This document shows, piece by piece, positions 26,305 to 35,800 of a stretch of DNA of 64,000 nt. Within the stretch, counting starts at the first letter, position 1. The number at the start of each line of letters is the position of its first letter. Position numbers and translations under genes: made by a program. A model generated the notes under the pieces. The model ran no database searches. It worked only from the letters and a program-made list of their open reading frames with translations, and was not told where the DNA came from. The stretch lies in the NCBI RefSeq assembly GCF_018070045.1, contig NZ_JAGPYK010000001.1, positions 248,001-312,000 on the forward strand, written 5' to 3'. The stretch is from Micromonospora sp. U21 (GTDB lineage: Bacteria > Actinomycetota > Actinomycetes > Mycobacteriales > Micromonosporaceae).

Positions 26305-27154
26305 GCTGCCCGAGGTGGAGACCGTCCGGCAGGGGCTGGCCCAGTGGGTCATCGGCCGCCGGATCGCCTCGGTGGAGGTCCGCCACCCCCGCGCGGTCCG
26401 CCGGCACGTCCCCGGCGGCGCGCACTTCGCCGACGTGCTCGCCGGCCGGACCGTGCTGGACGTCCGCCGCCGCGGCAAGTACCTGTGGCTGCCCCTGGAC
26501 AGCGGCGACGCGGTGATCGGGCACCTCGGCATGTCCGGCCAGCTGCTGCTCCAGCCGCCCGGCACGCCCGACGAGACCCACCTGCGGGTGCGGTTCCGGT
26601 TCGCCGACGACGGGCCGGAGCTGCGCTTCGTCGACCAGCGCACGTTCGGCGGGCTCTCGGTCAGCGAGGGTGGCGCCGACCTGCCCGCGGAGATCGCGCA
26701 CATCGCCCGCGACCCGATGGACCCGGAGTTCTCCGACGCGGCGTTCGTCGCCGCGCTGCGCCGCCGCCGCACCGAGGTGAAACGGGCCCTGCTCGACCAG
26801 ACCCTGATCTCGGGTGTGGGCAACATCTACGCCGACGAGGCGCTCTGGCGCGCCGGGCTGCACGGCACCCGTCCGACCGACGCGCTGACCGGCCCGGCGG
26901 CGCTGCGCCTGCTCGGCCACGTCCGCGACGTGCTCGCTGAGGCGATCAAGGAAGGGGGCACCAGCTTCGACGCCCTCTACGTCAACGTCAACGGTGAGAG
27001 CGGCTACTTCGACCGGGCGCTGAACGTCTACGGCCGCGAGGGTGAGCCGTGCCGGCGGTGTGGTGCGCCGGTCCGCCGGGAGGCGTTCATGAACCGCTCC
27101 TCGTACAGCTGCCCACGCTGCCAGCCCCGGCCCCGGGGTTCCCTTCAGGGATGA
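26297..27154 (+). CDS. mutM: Formamidopyrimidine-DNA glycosylase
   Basis: Removes oxidised purines such as 8-oxoguanine and nicks the abasic site. The 285-residue protein begins [14 protein letters not shown], where Pro2 after Met removal is the nucleophile and Glu3 catalytic; [11 protein letters not shown] holds the conserved Lys, [21 protein letters not shown] is the helix-two-turn-helix, and [26 protein letters not shown] is the C-terminal zinc finger. GTG at 26297 overlaps the end of rnc. A gene for this enzyme next to rnc and close to smc is the standard actinomycete order. Confidence 0.97.
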   Translation: MPELPEVETVRQGLAQWVIGRRIASVEVRHPRAVRRHVPGGAHFADVLAGRTVLDVRRRGKYLWLPLDSGDAVIGHLGMSGQLLLQPPGTPDETHLRVRFRFADDGPELRFVDQRTFGGLSVSEGGADLPAEIAHIARDPMDPEFSDAAFVAALRRRRTEVKRALLDQTLISGVGNIYADEALWRAGLHGTRPTDALTGPAALRLLGHVRDVLAEAIKEGGTSFDALYVNVNGESGYFDRALNVYGREGEPCRRCGAPVRREAFMNRSSYSCPRCQPRPRGSLQG

Positions 27155-27367
27155 CCCGGAGGTGGTTCGGGGTCGGTGCCGACGGGTCGTGGCCGACCTC
27201 TCCGGGCTGGACCCGGGCGGTTGTCCGAATCGCGGGATGATGCCCGCCGCACCGCCCGAGCGGTCCCGCCGACCTCTGTGGACCGGCTCCGGGGACGGCC
27301 GGGGCAGACCCCCGATGTGACCGCCTCGTCACGCCCCTAGCGTCAGCACCGTTGACAGGGGGTTGAC

Positions 27368-29605
27368 GTGACAGGGGGACCCGAGATGGGGACAAGACCG
27401 GTGACGGTGCGGATGGCGCGGTGGAGCGCCGAGCACCCGTGGCGGGCGATAGCGCTGTGGGCCGTGTTCGTGGCGGTGTGCTTCCTCGGTGGCAACGCCG
27501 CCGGCCTCAACGAGGCCACCAGCAACGACCAGGCGATCGGCGAGGCGGGACGCGCCAGCCTGATCGTGGATGCCGGCGCCTTCGACGACGCGGCCGTGGA
27601 GAACGTCCTGATCACGTCGCGGGGTGGCGCGCTGGACGCGGCGGCGGCGAAGGCGGCGGCGGACGACGCGGCGGTCCGGCTGCGCACGGTCACCGGCGTC
27701 GCTGAGATCGGCCCGCCGGTCGCCGCGCGGGACGGCTCGGCGCTGCTGCTGCCGATCACCATGTCCGGCGACGCGGGTACCGCGTCCGACCGGGTGCAGC
27801 CGCTTCGTGACGCCACCGCCACCGTTCAGGAGGGGCACCCGCAGCTACGCGTCGAGCAGGTCGGCGGGCCGTCCATCGGGCAGGCCCTCGACGAGACCCT
27901 GGGCAAGGACTTCAAGCGCGCCGAGCTGCTCAGCCTGCCGGTCACCCTGGCGATCCTGATCGTCGCGTTCGGCGCGCTGATCGCGGCCAGCGTGCCGGTG
28001 TTGCTGGCGCTCTCCTCGGTCGCCGCCGCGATGGGTCTGTCCACCCTCGCCTCGCACCTCGTGCCGGCCACCGACACCACAGCCCCCGTGATCCTGCTGA
28101 TCGGCATGGCGGTCGGGGTCGACTACTCGCTGTTCTACGTCCGTCGGGAGCGGGAGGAACGCGCCAAGGGCCGCTCCGGGCTGGACGCGGTGGAGATCGC
28201 GGCGGAGACCTCCGGGCACGCCGTGGTGGTCTCCGGCTTCGCCGTGATCATCTCCATGGCCGGCCTGCTGCTCGCTGGCGACGTGGTCTTCTCGTCGCTG
28301 GCCGTCGGCTCGATCCTGGTGGTCGCGGTCGCGGTGGTCGGCTCGCTGACCGTGCTGCCCGCCCTGCTGGCCAAGCTCGGTCGTTGGGTCGACCGGCCCC
28401 GGGTGCCGCTGCTCTGGCGACTGACCGCACCGCGCGCCGGCCGGCACGGCGAGCCCCGCTCGCCCCGGCTCTGGCCAGCGGTGCTCCGGCCCGCGCTGCG
28501 CGCCCCGGTGCCGACCCTGGTCATCTCCGTCGGGCTGCTGCTCGCGCTGGCCGCGCCGGCACTCGGCATGAAGCTGAAGTTTCCCGGCATGGAGGACCTG
28601 CCGCGCACCACCCCGGCGATGCAGGCGTACGACCGCCTCACCGCCGCCTTCCCGAGCACCGGCACCAACCACGTGGTGGCCGTCCGGGCGCCGGCCGAGC
28701 AGGCCGACCGGGTCCGCGCGGCGCTCACCGACCTGGCCACCCAGGCGGCCGGCGATCCGCTGTTCGCCCCCACCGAGGCCGACGGCCCGAAGATCGAGGT
28801 GTCGGCCGACCGGCGGGTGTCGGTGCTGGACGTCGCCACCCCGTACGCCAGCCGGGACGACCGGTCGGTGCGGTCGCTGGAGAAGCTGCGCGAGGACCTG
28901 GTCCCGGCCGAGCTGCGGGGCATCCCCGGCATCGAGTACGCGGTCGGCGGCAGCGTGGCCGACAGCGAGGACTACGCGCAGCACGTCCGGGACAAGCTGC
29001 CGCTGGTGATGGGCTTCGTCCTGGTGCTCACCTTCCTGGTCATGGTGCTCACCTTCCGGTCGGTGGTGGTGGCGGCCAGCGCGATCGCGCTGAACCTGCT
29101 CTCCGCCGGCGCCGCGTACGGGCTGCTGGTGCTGGTCTTCCAGGGCGACTGGGCGGCGAGGCCGCTCGGCTTCACCTCGATGGGCGCGATCGTGTCCTGG
29201 CTGCCGCTGTTCCTCTTCGTGGTGCTCTTCGGCCTCTCCATGGACTACCACGTCTTCGTGGTCAGCCGGATCCGCGAGGGGATCCGGGCCGGGATGCCCA
29301 ACCGGGACGCGGTGGCGTACGGGATCACGTCGTCGGCCGGCGTGGTGACCAGTGCGGCGATCGTGATGGTCGGGGTGTTCTCGATCTTCGCCACGCTGAG
29401 CACGATCGACATGAAGCAGCTCGGCATCGGTCTGGCGGCGGCGATCCTGCTGGACGCCACGATCATCCGGGGCGTGGTGCTGCCGGCGCTGATGACCATG
29501 CTCGGCGACGCCAACTGGTGGGCCCCCCGCTTCCTGCGCCCGCGTTCGGCGCCCGCCCCCACCGAGCCACCGGCCCCCACCCCGGAACTGGTGCCGGTGT
29601 CCTGA
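27368..29605 (+). CDS. MMPL-family RND transporter
   Basis: A 745-residue membrane transporter of the MMPL type, used by actinomycetes to export lipids or small molecules. Two similar halves are seen: a first transmembrane helix (WRAIALWAVFVAVCFLGG), an external loop (about 45-180), then five helices including VILLIGMAVGVDYSLFYVRREREERAKG; the second half repeats this, with MDYHVFVVSRIREGIRAGMPNRDAVAYGI. The GxxxDY / MDYHVF motifs hold the proton-relay Asp-Tyr pairs. The GTG at 27368 was taken; an ATG at 27386 is equally possible. No accessory lipid gene is adjacent, so the cargo is unknown. Confidence 0.9.
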   Translation: MTGGPEMGTRPVTVRMARWSAEHPWRAIALWAVFVAVCFLGGNAAGLNEATSNDQAIGEAGRASLIVDAGAFDDAAVENVLITSRGGALDAAAAKAAADDAAVRLRTVTGVAEIGPPVAARDGSALLLPITMSGDAGTASDRVQPLRDATATVQEGHPQLRVEQVGGPSIGQALDETLGKDFKRAELLSLPVTLAILIVAFGALIAASVPVLLALSSVAAAMGLSTLASHLVPATDTTAPVILLIGMAVGVDYSLFYVRREREERAKGRSGLDAVEIAAETSGHAVVVSGFAVIISMAGLLLAGDVVFSSLAVGSILVVAVAVVGSLTVLPALLAKLGRWVDRPRVPLLWRLTAPRAGRHGEPRSPRLWPAVLRPALRAPVPTLVISVGLLLALAAPALGMKLKFPGMEDLPRTTPAMQAYDRLTAAFPSTGTNHVVAVRAPAEQADRVRAALTDLATQAAGDPLFAPTEADGPKIEVSADRRVSVLDVATPYASRDDRSVRSLEKLREDLVPAELRGIPGIEYAVGGSVADSEDYAQHVRDKLPLVMGFVLVLTFLVMVLTFRSVVVAASAIALNLLSAGAAYGLLVLVFQGDWAARPLGFTSMGAIVSWLPLFLFVVLFGLSMDYHVFVVSRIREGIRAGMPNRDAVAYGITSSAGVVTSAAIVMVGVFSIFATLSTIDMKQLGIGLAAAILLDATIIRGVVLPALMTMLGDANWWAPRFLRPRSAPAPTEPPAPTPELVPVS

Positions 29606-29675
29606 CCATTCCCTCCCCGGGCCCCAAGACCGCGCCCGCCCGCCGACCCACACCGTCCGCGTCGACCCGCACCCT

Positions 29676-29745
29676 CCGCGTCGATCTAGGGAGAATTGTC
29701 GCTAGTGGATCTCCGTCCACGGCGATTTCCCCTAGATCGACGCGG
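29676..29745. repeat. 70-bp nested palindrome between convergent genes
   Basis: Outer arms CCGCGTCGATCTAGGG (29676-29691) and CCCTAGATCGACGCGG (29730-29745) are perfectly complementary over 16 bp. Inside, GTGGA (29705-29709) and TCCAC (29716-29720) form a second small hairpin, with partial pairing in between. A near-copy of the arm start (CCGCGTCGA) also occurs at 29657-29665. It sits between the convergent MMPL and GH114-like genes, where it could terminate both transcripts, but arm length and internal symmetry suggest a mobile or interspersed palindromic repeat. Confidence 0.85.
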
Positions 29746-29789
29746 GCGGGGGAGACGGCGGCGGGCCGGCGGGCGCGGAGGGGGAGGGG

Positions 29790-30632
29790 TCAGGGTAGGG
29801 CGCAGGCTTCGCGCCACGCGTCCAGCGTCCGCTGCTTGCGGATGGACGCGAAGCCGTAGCCGACGGTGGTGACGCAGAAGTCGTCGGTCGAGCCGGTGTA
29901 CTCGACGTGGAAGACCGGCTTGTCGGCGTCGGCGAAGGGCAGCAGCTTGGCGCACTGATCCAGCCGGACGCACTCCTCGTTGACCGCGAAGTCGAAGTCC
30001 GGAGCCAGCGCGGCGAGCTGCGGCACGTCGTTGACCAGCCCGGGGGAGAGGTCCAGCGACCGGGCCAGCTCGGCCAGCCGGCGGTTGAACAGCAGTTGGT
30101 CGTCGAAGTCGAGTGGGAAGCCGCTGCGCTGCGCGTAGCCGTCGGCGTCGGCCAGCGCCACCGCGCCGAAGCCCTTGCCCCGGCAGAGCCGGAACCGGTC
30201 GGCCAGCACCGGCTCGAGTGTGTCCCACCGCCGGACATCCAGCCACCGGCTGCCGGGTTGGCGGCCGGGCGAGCCCTGTACGGCGGCCGGTAGCCGGCTG
30301 GCGTCCGGGTCGGCCGAGCGGACCGAGCCGACGTGCACCTGGCAGATCAGCCGGCGGTCCCGGGAGCGCAGCTCGGCGGTCTGGGCGGCGGTGGTGGCCA
30401 CCGGGTCGAGGAGGAAGACGTCGGCGTCCACCGCCGGGTCGAGCGGGCCATGGAGCTGCCACTGCCACTGCCAGTGGCGGGCCTGGTCGGCCGGCCACCG
30501 GGTGGGCGCACCGGGCGGGGTGAACTCGGTCCGGCAGCCGTACACCGGCGCCACCAGGACGAGGGCGACGCAGGCCGACACGATTCGGCGCAGCGGGCAT
30601 ACGACGGCGCGTCGCCGCGGCCGGATCCGCAT
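29790..30632 (-). CDS. GH114-like (endo-alpha-1,4-polygalactosaminidase-type) lipoprotein
   Basis: A 280-residue exported protein. The N-terminus is a lipoprotein signal (RRIVSACVALVLVAPVYGC, lipid Cys at residue 33). The remainder matches the TIM-barrel GH114 / DUF297 family: WQWQLHGPLDPAVDADVFLLDPVATTAAQTAEL, RLICQVHVGSVRS, GSRWLDVRRWDTLEPVLADRFRLCRGKGFGAVALADADGY, and FAVNEECVRLDQCAKLLPFADADKPVFHVEYTG. GH114 enzymes cut alpha-1,4-linked galactosamine polymers such as fungal and biofilm polysaccharides. No polysaccharide genes are adjacent. The substrate is inferred from the family only. Confidence 0.82.
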   Translation of the reverse strand: MRIRPRRRAVVCPLRRIVSACVALVLVAPVYGCRTEFTPPGAPTRWPADQARHWQWQWQLHGPLDPAVDADVFLLDPVATTAAQTAELRSRDRRLICQVHVGSVRSADPDASRLPAAVQGSPGRQPGSRWLDVRRWDTLEPVLADRFRLCRGKGFGAVALADADGYAQRSGFPLDFDDQLLFNRRLAELARSLDLSPGLVNDVPQLAALAPDFDFAVNEECVRLDQCAKLLPFADADKPVFHVEYTGSTDDFCVTTVGYGFASIRKQRTLDAWREACALP

Positions 30633-30749
30633 CGGCAGCTCCCGGGTCCCGGGCGGCCCGTCGCCGCCCTCACCGGCACGCCGCCCCCACGCTCCGGCCC
30701 GGCGTACCTCACCGGGTCAAACGAGCGCGGGGGCGCGGACGACGCGCGG

Positions 30750-31871
30750 TCAGCGCGGCGCCGCGAAGACCTGGGTCCAGTACGGCCCGTTGCTGTTGGC
30801 GATGCCGACGCCGATCTCCGTGAACGCGCAGTTCAGGATGTTCGCCCGGTGGCCGGAGCTGTTCATCCAGGCGTCCATCACGGCGGCGGGGGTCTTCTGG
30901 TTCCATGCCACGTTCTCGCCGTAGGTGCGCCAGCTGTAGCCCACCCGGTCCAGCCGGACGCCGGCGTTGCTGCCGTCGCTGCCGGTGTGCGACATGTTCT
31001 GGTGATCGGCCTGATCCTGGCTGTGCCGCTGGGCGGCGGTCATCAGCTTGTCGTCGATGCTCAGCGCCTTGCAGCCGGCCTTGGCCCGTTCGGCGTTGAC
31101 CAGGTCCACCACCTCGCGAGCCTGGGCGCTGACGTTGCCGCTGCCGCTGGAGCCCGTGCTGGTGGTGGTGCTCGGCGCGCTGCTGCGCGCGACGCTGCGC
31201 CGCGAGGCGGCGGTGGTGCGCGACGACGCCGGGGTGGGCTTGACGGCCTTGCTCGGCGTCGGGCTCGGCCGGGCCGAGCTGGGCGCGGCGGTCGGGGAGG
31301 GCGCGACCAGGGTGTCGCCCGCCGGCTGCTCGGTCGGCACCGCCGGCGCGGCGGCGATGGTGTCGTCGACGGCGGTCGGCTCGGTGGCCGTGTCGTCCCC
31401 GCCGGGCATCGCGAGCGCGCCGACGCCGAGGCTCACCACGAGGGTGGCCGCCGCGGCGGCGCCGCCGATCATCAGGGGTCGGCGCCAGCGCCGCGGGGAG
31501 CGGTGCCGTCCCTCGCCCGACCGGTCGGCGCCGGTCGGAGCGGCTCGCCAGCCGCCGGTGGTCTCCTCGACGGGGGCGTTGGCGCGCCAGCCGCCGGTGG
31601 GCTCGTCGTCCTGTTGGTAGGCGGGCTCGTACGCCGGCCAGGCGGCGGTGGCGTCATCGGCGGGCCCGGTGGGGGCCGCTGGTTCCGACTGCCAACGAGC
31701 GGTGGGCTGCGTGCGGTCCCACTCGTCGCCGGGCCGGTCGGGGTCGTCGTCACCGAACAGGTAGGCCGAGCGGGGTTCCGGGCGGTCCCTCAGCCAGTCC
31801 GGCTCGTCGGTCGGCCGCTCGGCGCGCCGGGGGGCGCCGTTCGGGTCCATCGGGTCGGTCCAGCCGTACAC
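30750..31871 (-). CDS. Membrane-anchored CAP (SCP/PR-1)-domain protein
   Basis: A 373-residue protein: an acidic, tryptophan-containing cytoplasmic region (1-130) with two GGWRA motifs (93-97, 106-110), one transmembrane segment (about 132-155), a Pro/Ser/Thr linker and a C-terminal CAP domain (about 250-373). The latter reads VVDLVNAERAKAGCKALSIDDKLMTAAQRHSQDQADHQNMSHTG, then YGENVAWNQKTPAAVMDAWMNSSGHRANILNCAFTEIGVGI; the two His and two Glu are the CAP cavity residues. Bacterial CAP domains act outside the cell and their function is mostly unknown. GTG start with GGAGG eight bases upstream. Confidence 0.88.
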   Translation of the reverse strand: MYGWTDPMDPNGAPRRAERPTDEPDWLRDRPEPRSAYLFGDDDPDRPGDEWDRTQPTARWQSEPAAPTGPADDATAAWPAYEPAYQQDDEPTGGWRANAPVEETTGGWRAAPTGADRSGEGRHRSPRRWRRPLMIGGAAAAATLVVSLGVGALAMPGGDDTATEPTAVDDTIAAAPAVPTEQPAGDTLVAPSPTAAPSSARPSPTPSKAVKPTPASSRTTAASRRSVARSSAPSTTTSTGSSGSGNVSAQAREVVDLVNAERAKAGCKALSIDDKLMTAAQRHSQDQADHQNMSHTGSDGSNAGVRLDRVGYSWRTYGENVAWNQKTPAAVMDAWMNSSGHRANILNCAFTEIGVGIANSNGPYWTQVFAAPR

Positions 31872-32242
31872 GGCACTGCCTCCACGGGGTCGGTTGCGGG
31901 CCGGGGTGACGCTACGACTCGCCCACGACCTGCGGCAACGTGGCTAAGGAAGAGTTAAGGGGAAGTCGGACGCCAGGGTGCGGACTTCCCGGAATTGAGG
32001 CGTACAGTAAAGGTGTCCGGACAGAGAGTGTCCGTGCCTTGAGGCAGCCCCCCGACAAGTGGACAGGTCGACGTAGAGATGATCTACGGCCTGCGAGAAC
32101 TTGACGAAGGAGGGGTTTGCGGCTCAATATATAGGTGTCGCCAGTCGCGCCCGGTCATGCCCAGATACAGCTGGAATGACAGTCGCGTATGAATGGGCGC
32201 GCGTTGGCCGGCCTTTCCGGCAGCGCATATCAAGGAGTCAGC
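31872..32242. promoter_or_regulatory. Gene-free 371 bp, divergent promoter region
   Basis: Lies between the CAP gene (leftward) and the coiled-coil gene (rightward). No convincing coding frame. It holds an 8-bp inverted repeat GGGAAGTC/GACTTCCC (31960-31967, 31983-31990), a small hairpin CGGACA-GAGAG-TGTCCG (32018-32034), a TTGACG box at 32101-32106 and an AT-rich TATATA at 32128-32133. The last two may belong to the promoter of the gene at 32243, although their 21-base spacing is long. AAGGAG at 32232-32237 is the ribosome site. Confidence 0.45.
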
Positions 32243-32437
32243 ATGGCGAAGGCCCTCTACGGCCACGTAGGTGCAGCGCCCGACCGGCGTCTGCTCGACG
32301 AGGTCACCCGACTGCGTGCCAGGGTTCAGGCACTGGAGTTCGAGATCACGCGTCTGCGCGCCGACAATGATCGGCTCGCGGCGGCTGCGGCGGAGGCGGA
32401 CGACCTGCTTCGTCTGGCCGAGCCCGCGCTGACCTGA
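32243..32437 (+). CDS. Small conserved coiled-coil protein (64 aa)
   Basis: A 64-residue protein: MAKALYGHVGAAPDRRLLDEVTRLRARVQALEFEITRLRADNDRLAAAA, ending in an acidic Ala/Leu helix. Heptad-spaced Leu/Val residues indicate a leucine-zipper-like coiled coil. The MAKALYGHVG start is conserved in many actinomycetes in hypothetical proteins of this size; the function is not known to me. The ATG at 32243 follows AAGGAG at the ideal distance; an ATG 18 codons upstream has no ribosome site. It has its own upstream region and a hairpin downstream, so it is a single-gene unit. Confidence 0.82.
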   Translation: MAKALYGHVGAAPDRRLLDEVTRLRARVQALEFEITRLRADNDRLAAAAAEADDLLRLAEPALT

Positions 32438-32805
32438 TCTTCGGGGTCGGAAAACTGAATCGCACCATCGCAAAAATGCGCGCCGTCACCTCTGTGCCGG
32501 CGCGCAACGCTGTCCGGCCCCTTTCCCGGCCGACGATTAATGATCTTGCGCCGGACGGCGCTGGAACCGCGCCAGTTGATTCCGGAATCGCGTCGTTCGG
32601 CGTACCGATCATGAACGGTGTTTGTCTTTCTCGCCGCCTGCCGAACAACAGCGAAGTCGGCTCGCGCTCACGTCCCGCGCTCTCGACCCGCGCGCTTCGG
32701 AGCGGGTCGCGTGCCCGACCGCTCCCGTCACCGGGTTAGTCTGCGGGTTCACCAGGTCCGCGCAGCCGGCGACGGTACGGCGGCCACCGGACGAGGATCG
32801 AGAAG
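32438..32805. other. Gene-free 368 bp upstream of smc
   Basis: Contains the hairpin at 32477-32506 that probably ends the coiled-coil gene transcript, an AT-richer island around 32535-32560, and the smc leader. A frame of 87 codons at 32476-32739 is open but lacks a ribosome site and looks like non-coding high-GC sequence. No acylphosphatase gene is present here, unlike the smc neighbourhood of some related actinomycetes. Confidence 0.5.
32477..32506 (+). terminator. Hairpin downstream of the coiled-coil gene
   Basis: Nine-bp perfect stem TGCGCGCCG (32477-32485) with CGGCGCGCA (32498-32506), 12-nt loop, 40 bases after the stop codon. An A-run (32472-32476) precedes the stem, so on the minus strand it would look like an intrinsic terminator with a U-tract; on the plus strand it is a stem without U-tract. 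Confidence 0.6.
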
Positions 32806-35800
32806 GTGTATCTCAAGAGCCTGACGGTGAAGGGCTTCAAGTCCTTCGCCTCCGCCACGACGTTGAAGCTGGAGCCCGGGATCACCTGCGTGGTGGGCCC
32901 GAACGGCTCCGGCAAGTCCAACGTCGTCGACGCCATCGCCTGGGTGCTCGGCGAGCAGGGCGCCAAGGCGCTGCGCGGCGGCAAGATGGAGGACGTCATC
33001 TTCGCCGGCACCGCCGGCCGGGCGCCGCTGGGTCGCGCGGAGGTCACCCTCACCATCGACAACACCGATGGCGCACTGCCGATCGAGTACACCGAGGTCT
33101 CCATCACCCGCCGGATGTTCCGCTCCGGCGAGAGCGAGTACGAGATCAACGGCAACTCGTGCCGGTTGCTCGACATCCAGGAACTGCTGTCGGACTCGGG
33201 CATCGGCCGGGAGATGCACATCATCGTCGGCCAGGGCCGGCTCGACGGCATGCTGCACGCCAAGCCGGAGGATCGCCGGGCGTTCATCGAGGAGGCGGCC
33301 GGCGTCCTCAAGCACCGCAAGCGCAAGGAAAAGGCGCTGCGCAAGCTCGACGCGATGCAGGTGAATCTCAACCGGCTCACCGACCTCACCGCCGAGCTGC
33401 GCCGCCAACTCAAGCCGCTGGGCCGGCAGGCGGAGGTGGCCCGGCGGGCCGCCGCCATCCAGGCGAACCTGCGCGATGCCCGGCTGCGGCTGCTCGCCGA
33501 CGACCTGGCCACCCTGCGCACGACCCTCGACCGGGAGATCGCCGACGAGACCGCGTTGCGGGAGCGGCGCGAGCAGGTCGAGGCCGAGCACGCCGAGGTG
33601 CAGGGCCGGCTCGGTGAGCTGGAGGCCGCGCTGGCCGAGGACGCTCCGCTGCTCGCCGCCGCCCAGGACACCTGGTACAAACTCTCCGCCCTGCAGGAAC
33701 GCTTCCGGTCGATCGAACAGCTCGCCCGGGAACGGCTGCGGCACCTGAGCGCCTCCGGCGACGACGAGCGGCCCGGTCGCGACCCGGACCAGCTGGAGGC
33801 CGAGGCCGAGCGGGTCCGCGAGCAGGAGGACGAGCTGCGCGCGGCGCTCACCGACGACCAGATCCGGCTGGCCGAGGCGGTGGAGCACCGCCAGGAGCTG
33901 GAACGTCAGCTCGCCGCCGCCGAACGGGAACTGGTCGCCGCGGCCAAGGCCATCGCCGACCGGCGTGAGGGGATGGCGAGACTCACCGGCCAGGTCAACT
34001 CGGCCCGGGCCCGGACCACCAGCGCCGGCGAGGAGATCGAACGCCTCGCCGTGGCGCACGCCGACGCGCTGGGTCGCGCCGAGCAGGCCCAGGCCGACCT
34101 GGACGCGGTGGCCGCGCAGTCGACCGAGGCCGACCGGGACAACGCCGACCTCGACGCCCGGCACGCCGAGGCGGTCGCCGGGCAGGACCGGGCGCAGGCC
34201 ACCGTCCGGTCGCTGGCCGACGCCGAGCGGGCGGCAGAGAAGGACGCGGCCACCTGGAAGGCCCGCGAGGAAGCGCTCTCCCTCGGCCTGCGGCGCAAGG
34301 ACGGTGGAGGCGCGCTGCTTGCCCGCGCCGGCGAGGTGCCCGGCCTGCTCGGCAGCCTCGCCGGCCTGCTCACCGTCGCCCCGGGGCACGAGGCCGCGCT
34401 GGCCGCCGCACTCGGCGGCCTCGCCGACGCGGTCGCGGTCAGCGGGGTGGACGAGGCCGTCGAGGCCATGCGGCTGCTCAAGATCTCCGACGCCGGCCGG
34501 GCCGGGCTGCTGGTGGGCAGCCCGGCCGGCCCCGGCATGACCGGCTCCGCCGACGCGCTGCGCCCGAAGGTGCCCGACGGCGCCCGGTGGGCGCCCGACC
34601 TGGTGGAATGCTCCGCCGAGCTGCGGCCCGCGGTGCACCGGGCGCTGCGCGACGTGGTGCTCGTCGATGACCTGGCCGCCGCGGCCGACCTCGTCGCGGG
34701 CAACCCCGAGCTGCGCGCGGTCACCCCCGACGGCGACGTGGTCGGGGCGTACGCGGCGGCCGGCGGGTCGGCCAAGGCGCCCAGCTACATCGAGGTGCAG
34801 GCGGCCGTCGAGGAGGCCCGCACCAACCGGCTCGCCGCCGAGCGCGCCGGCGCGGAGCTGCGCGAGCAACTCGTCGAGGCACGCGCCGAGGTGGCCGCCG
34901 CCAAGGAGGCGGTGCAGCACGCCGCCGCCGAGAAGCGCGAGGCGGAGAGCCACCGGAACGCCGCCGCCCGTCGACTGGCCGAGCTGGGCGCGGCGGCCCG
35001 CTCGGCGAAGGCGGAGACCGACCGCCTCGGCGAGTCCCGGGCCCGCGCCGAGGCGGCCCGGCAGCGGGACCTCACCGCGCTGGCCGAGCTGGAGGAGCGA
35101 CTGCGGCTGGCCGAGGAGACCCCGGTCGACGCCGAGCCCTCCACCGAGGAGCGGGACCAGCTCGCCGCGATGGTGCCGCAGGCGCGGCAGAACGAGATGG
35201 AGGTCCGGCTCGCGGTGCGTACCGCCGAGGAGCGGGTCTCCTCGATCGCCGGCCGGGCCGACTCGCTGGCCCGGCAGGCCACGGCGGAGCGGGCCGCCCG
35301 GGAGCGTGCCGCGGCCCGGCGGGCCGCCCGCACCCGGGGCGCGGGCATCGCCCGGGCCGTCGCCGGCGGCGCCCGGGAGGCGCTCACCCGGCTCACCACC
35401 TCGATCGCGGCGGCAGAGGAGCACCGCGACGCGGTGGCCCGGGAACGCGCCGCCCGCGAGGCCGAACTCCAGGAGGTACGCGGGGCCGCCAAGCGGTTCG
35501 GTGCGGAGCTGGAGCGGCTGACCAGCCAGGTGCACCGGGACGAGGTGGCCCGTGCCGAGCAGCGGCTGCGCATCGAGCAGCTGGAGGCGAAGGCCGCTGA
35601 GGACTTCGGGCTGGACGTGGAGACCCTGGTCGCCGAGTACGGGCCCAGCCAGCCCGTCCCCCCCACCCAGGCCGACGTCGCGGCGGCCGAACGCGACGGG
35701 CTCCCGGTGCCCGAGCCGGTCCGCTACGAGCGGCCCGTGCAGGAGAAGCGGGCCGCGAAGGCGGAACGCGAACTGGCCCTGCTCGGCAAGGTCAACCCGC

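Noticed and set aside
32476..32739. 87-codon plus-strand frame before smc
   Set aside because: No ribosome site, overlaps a terminator-like hairpin, and has Arg/Ser-rich composition without any motif.
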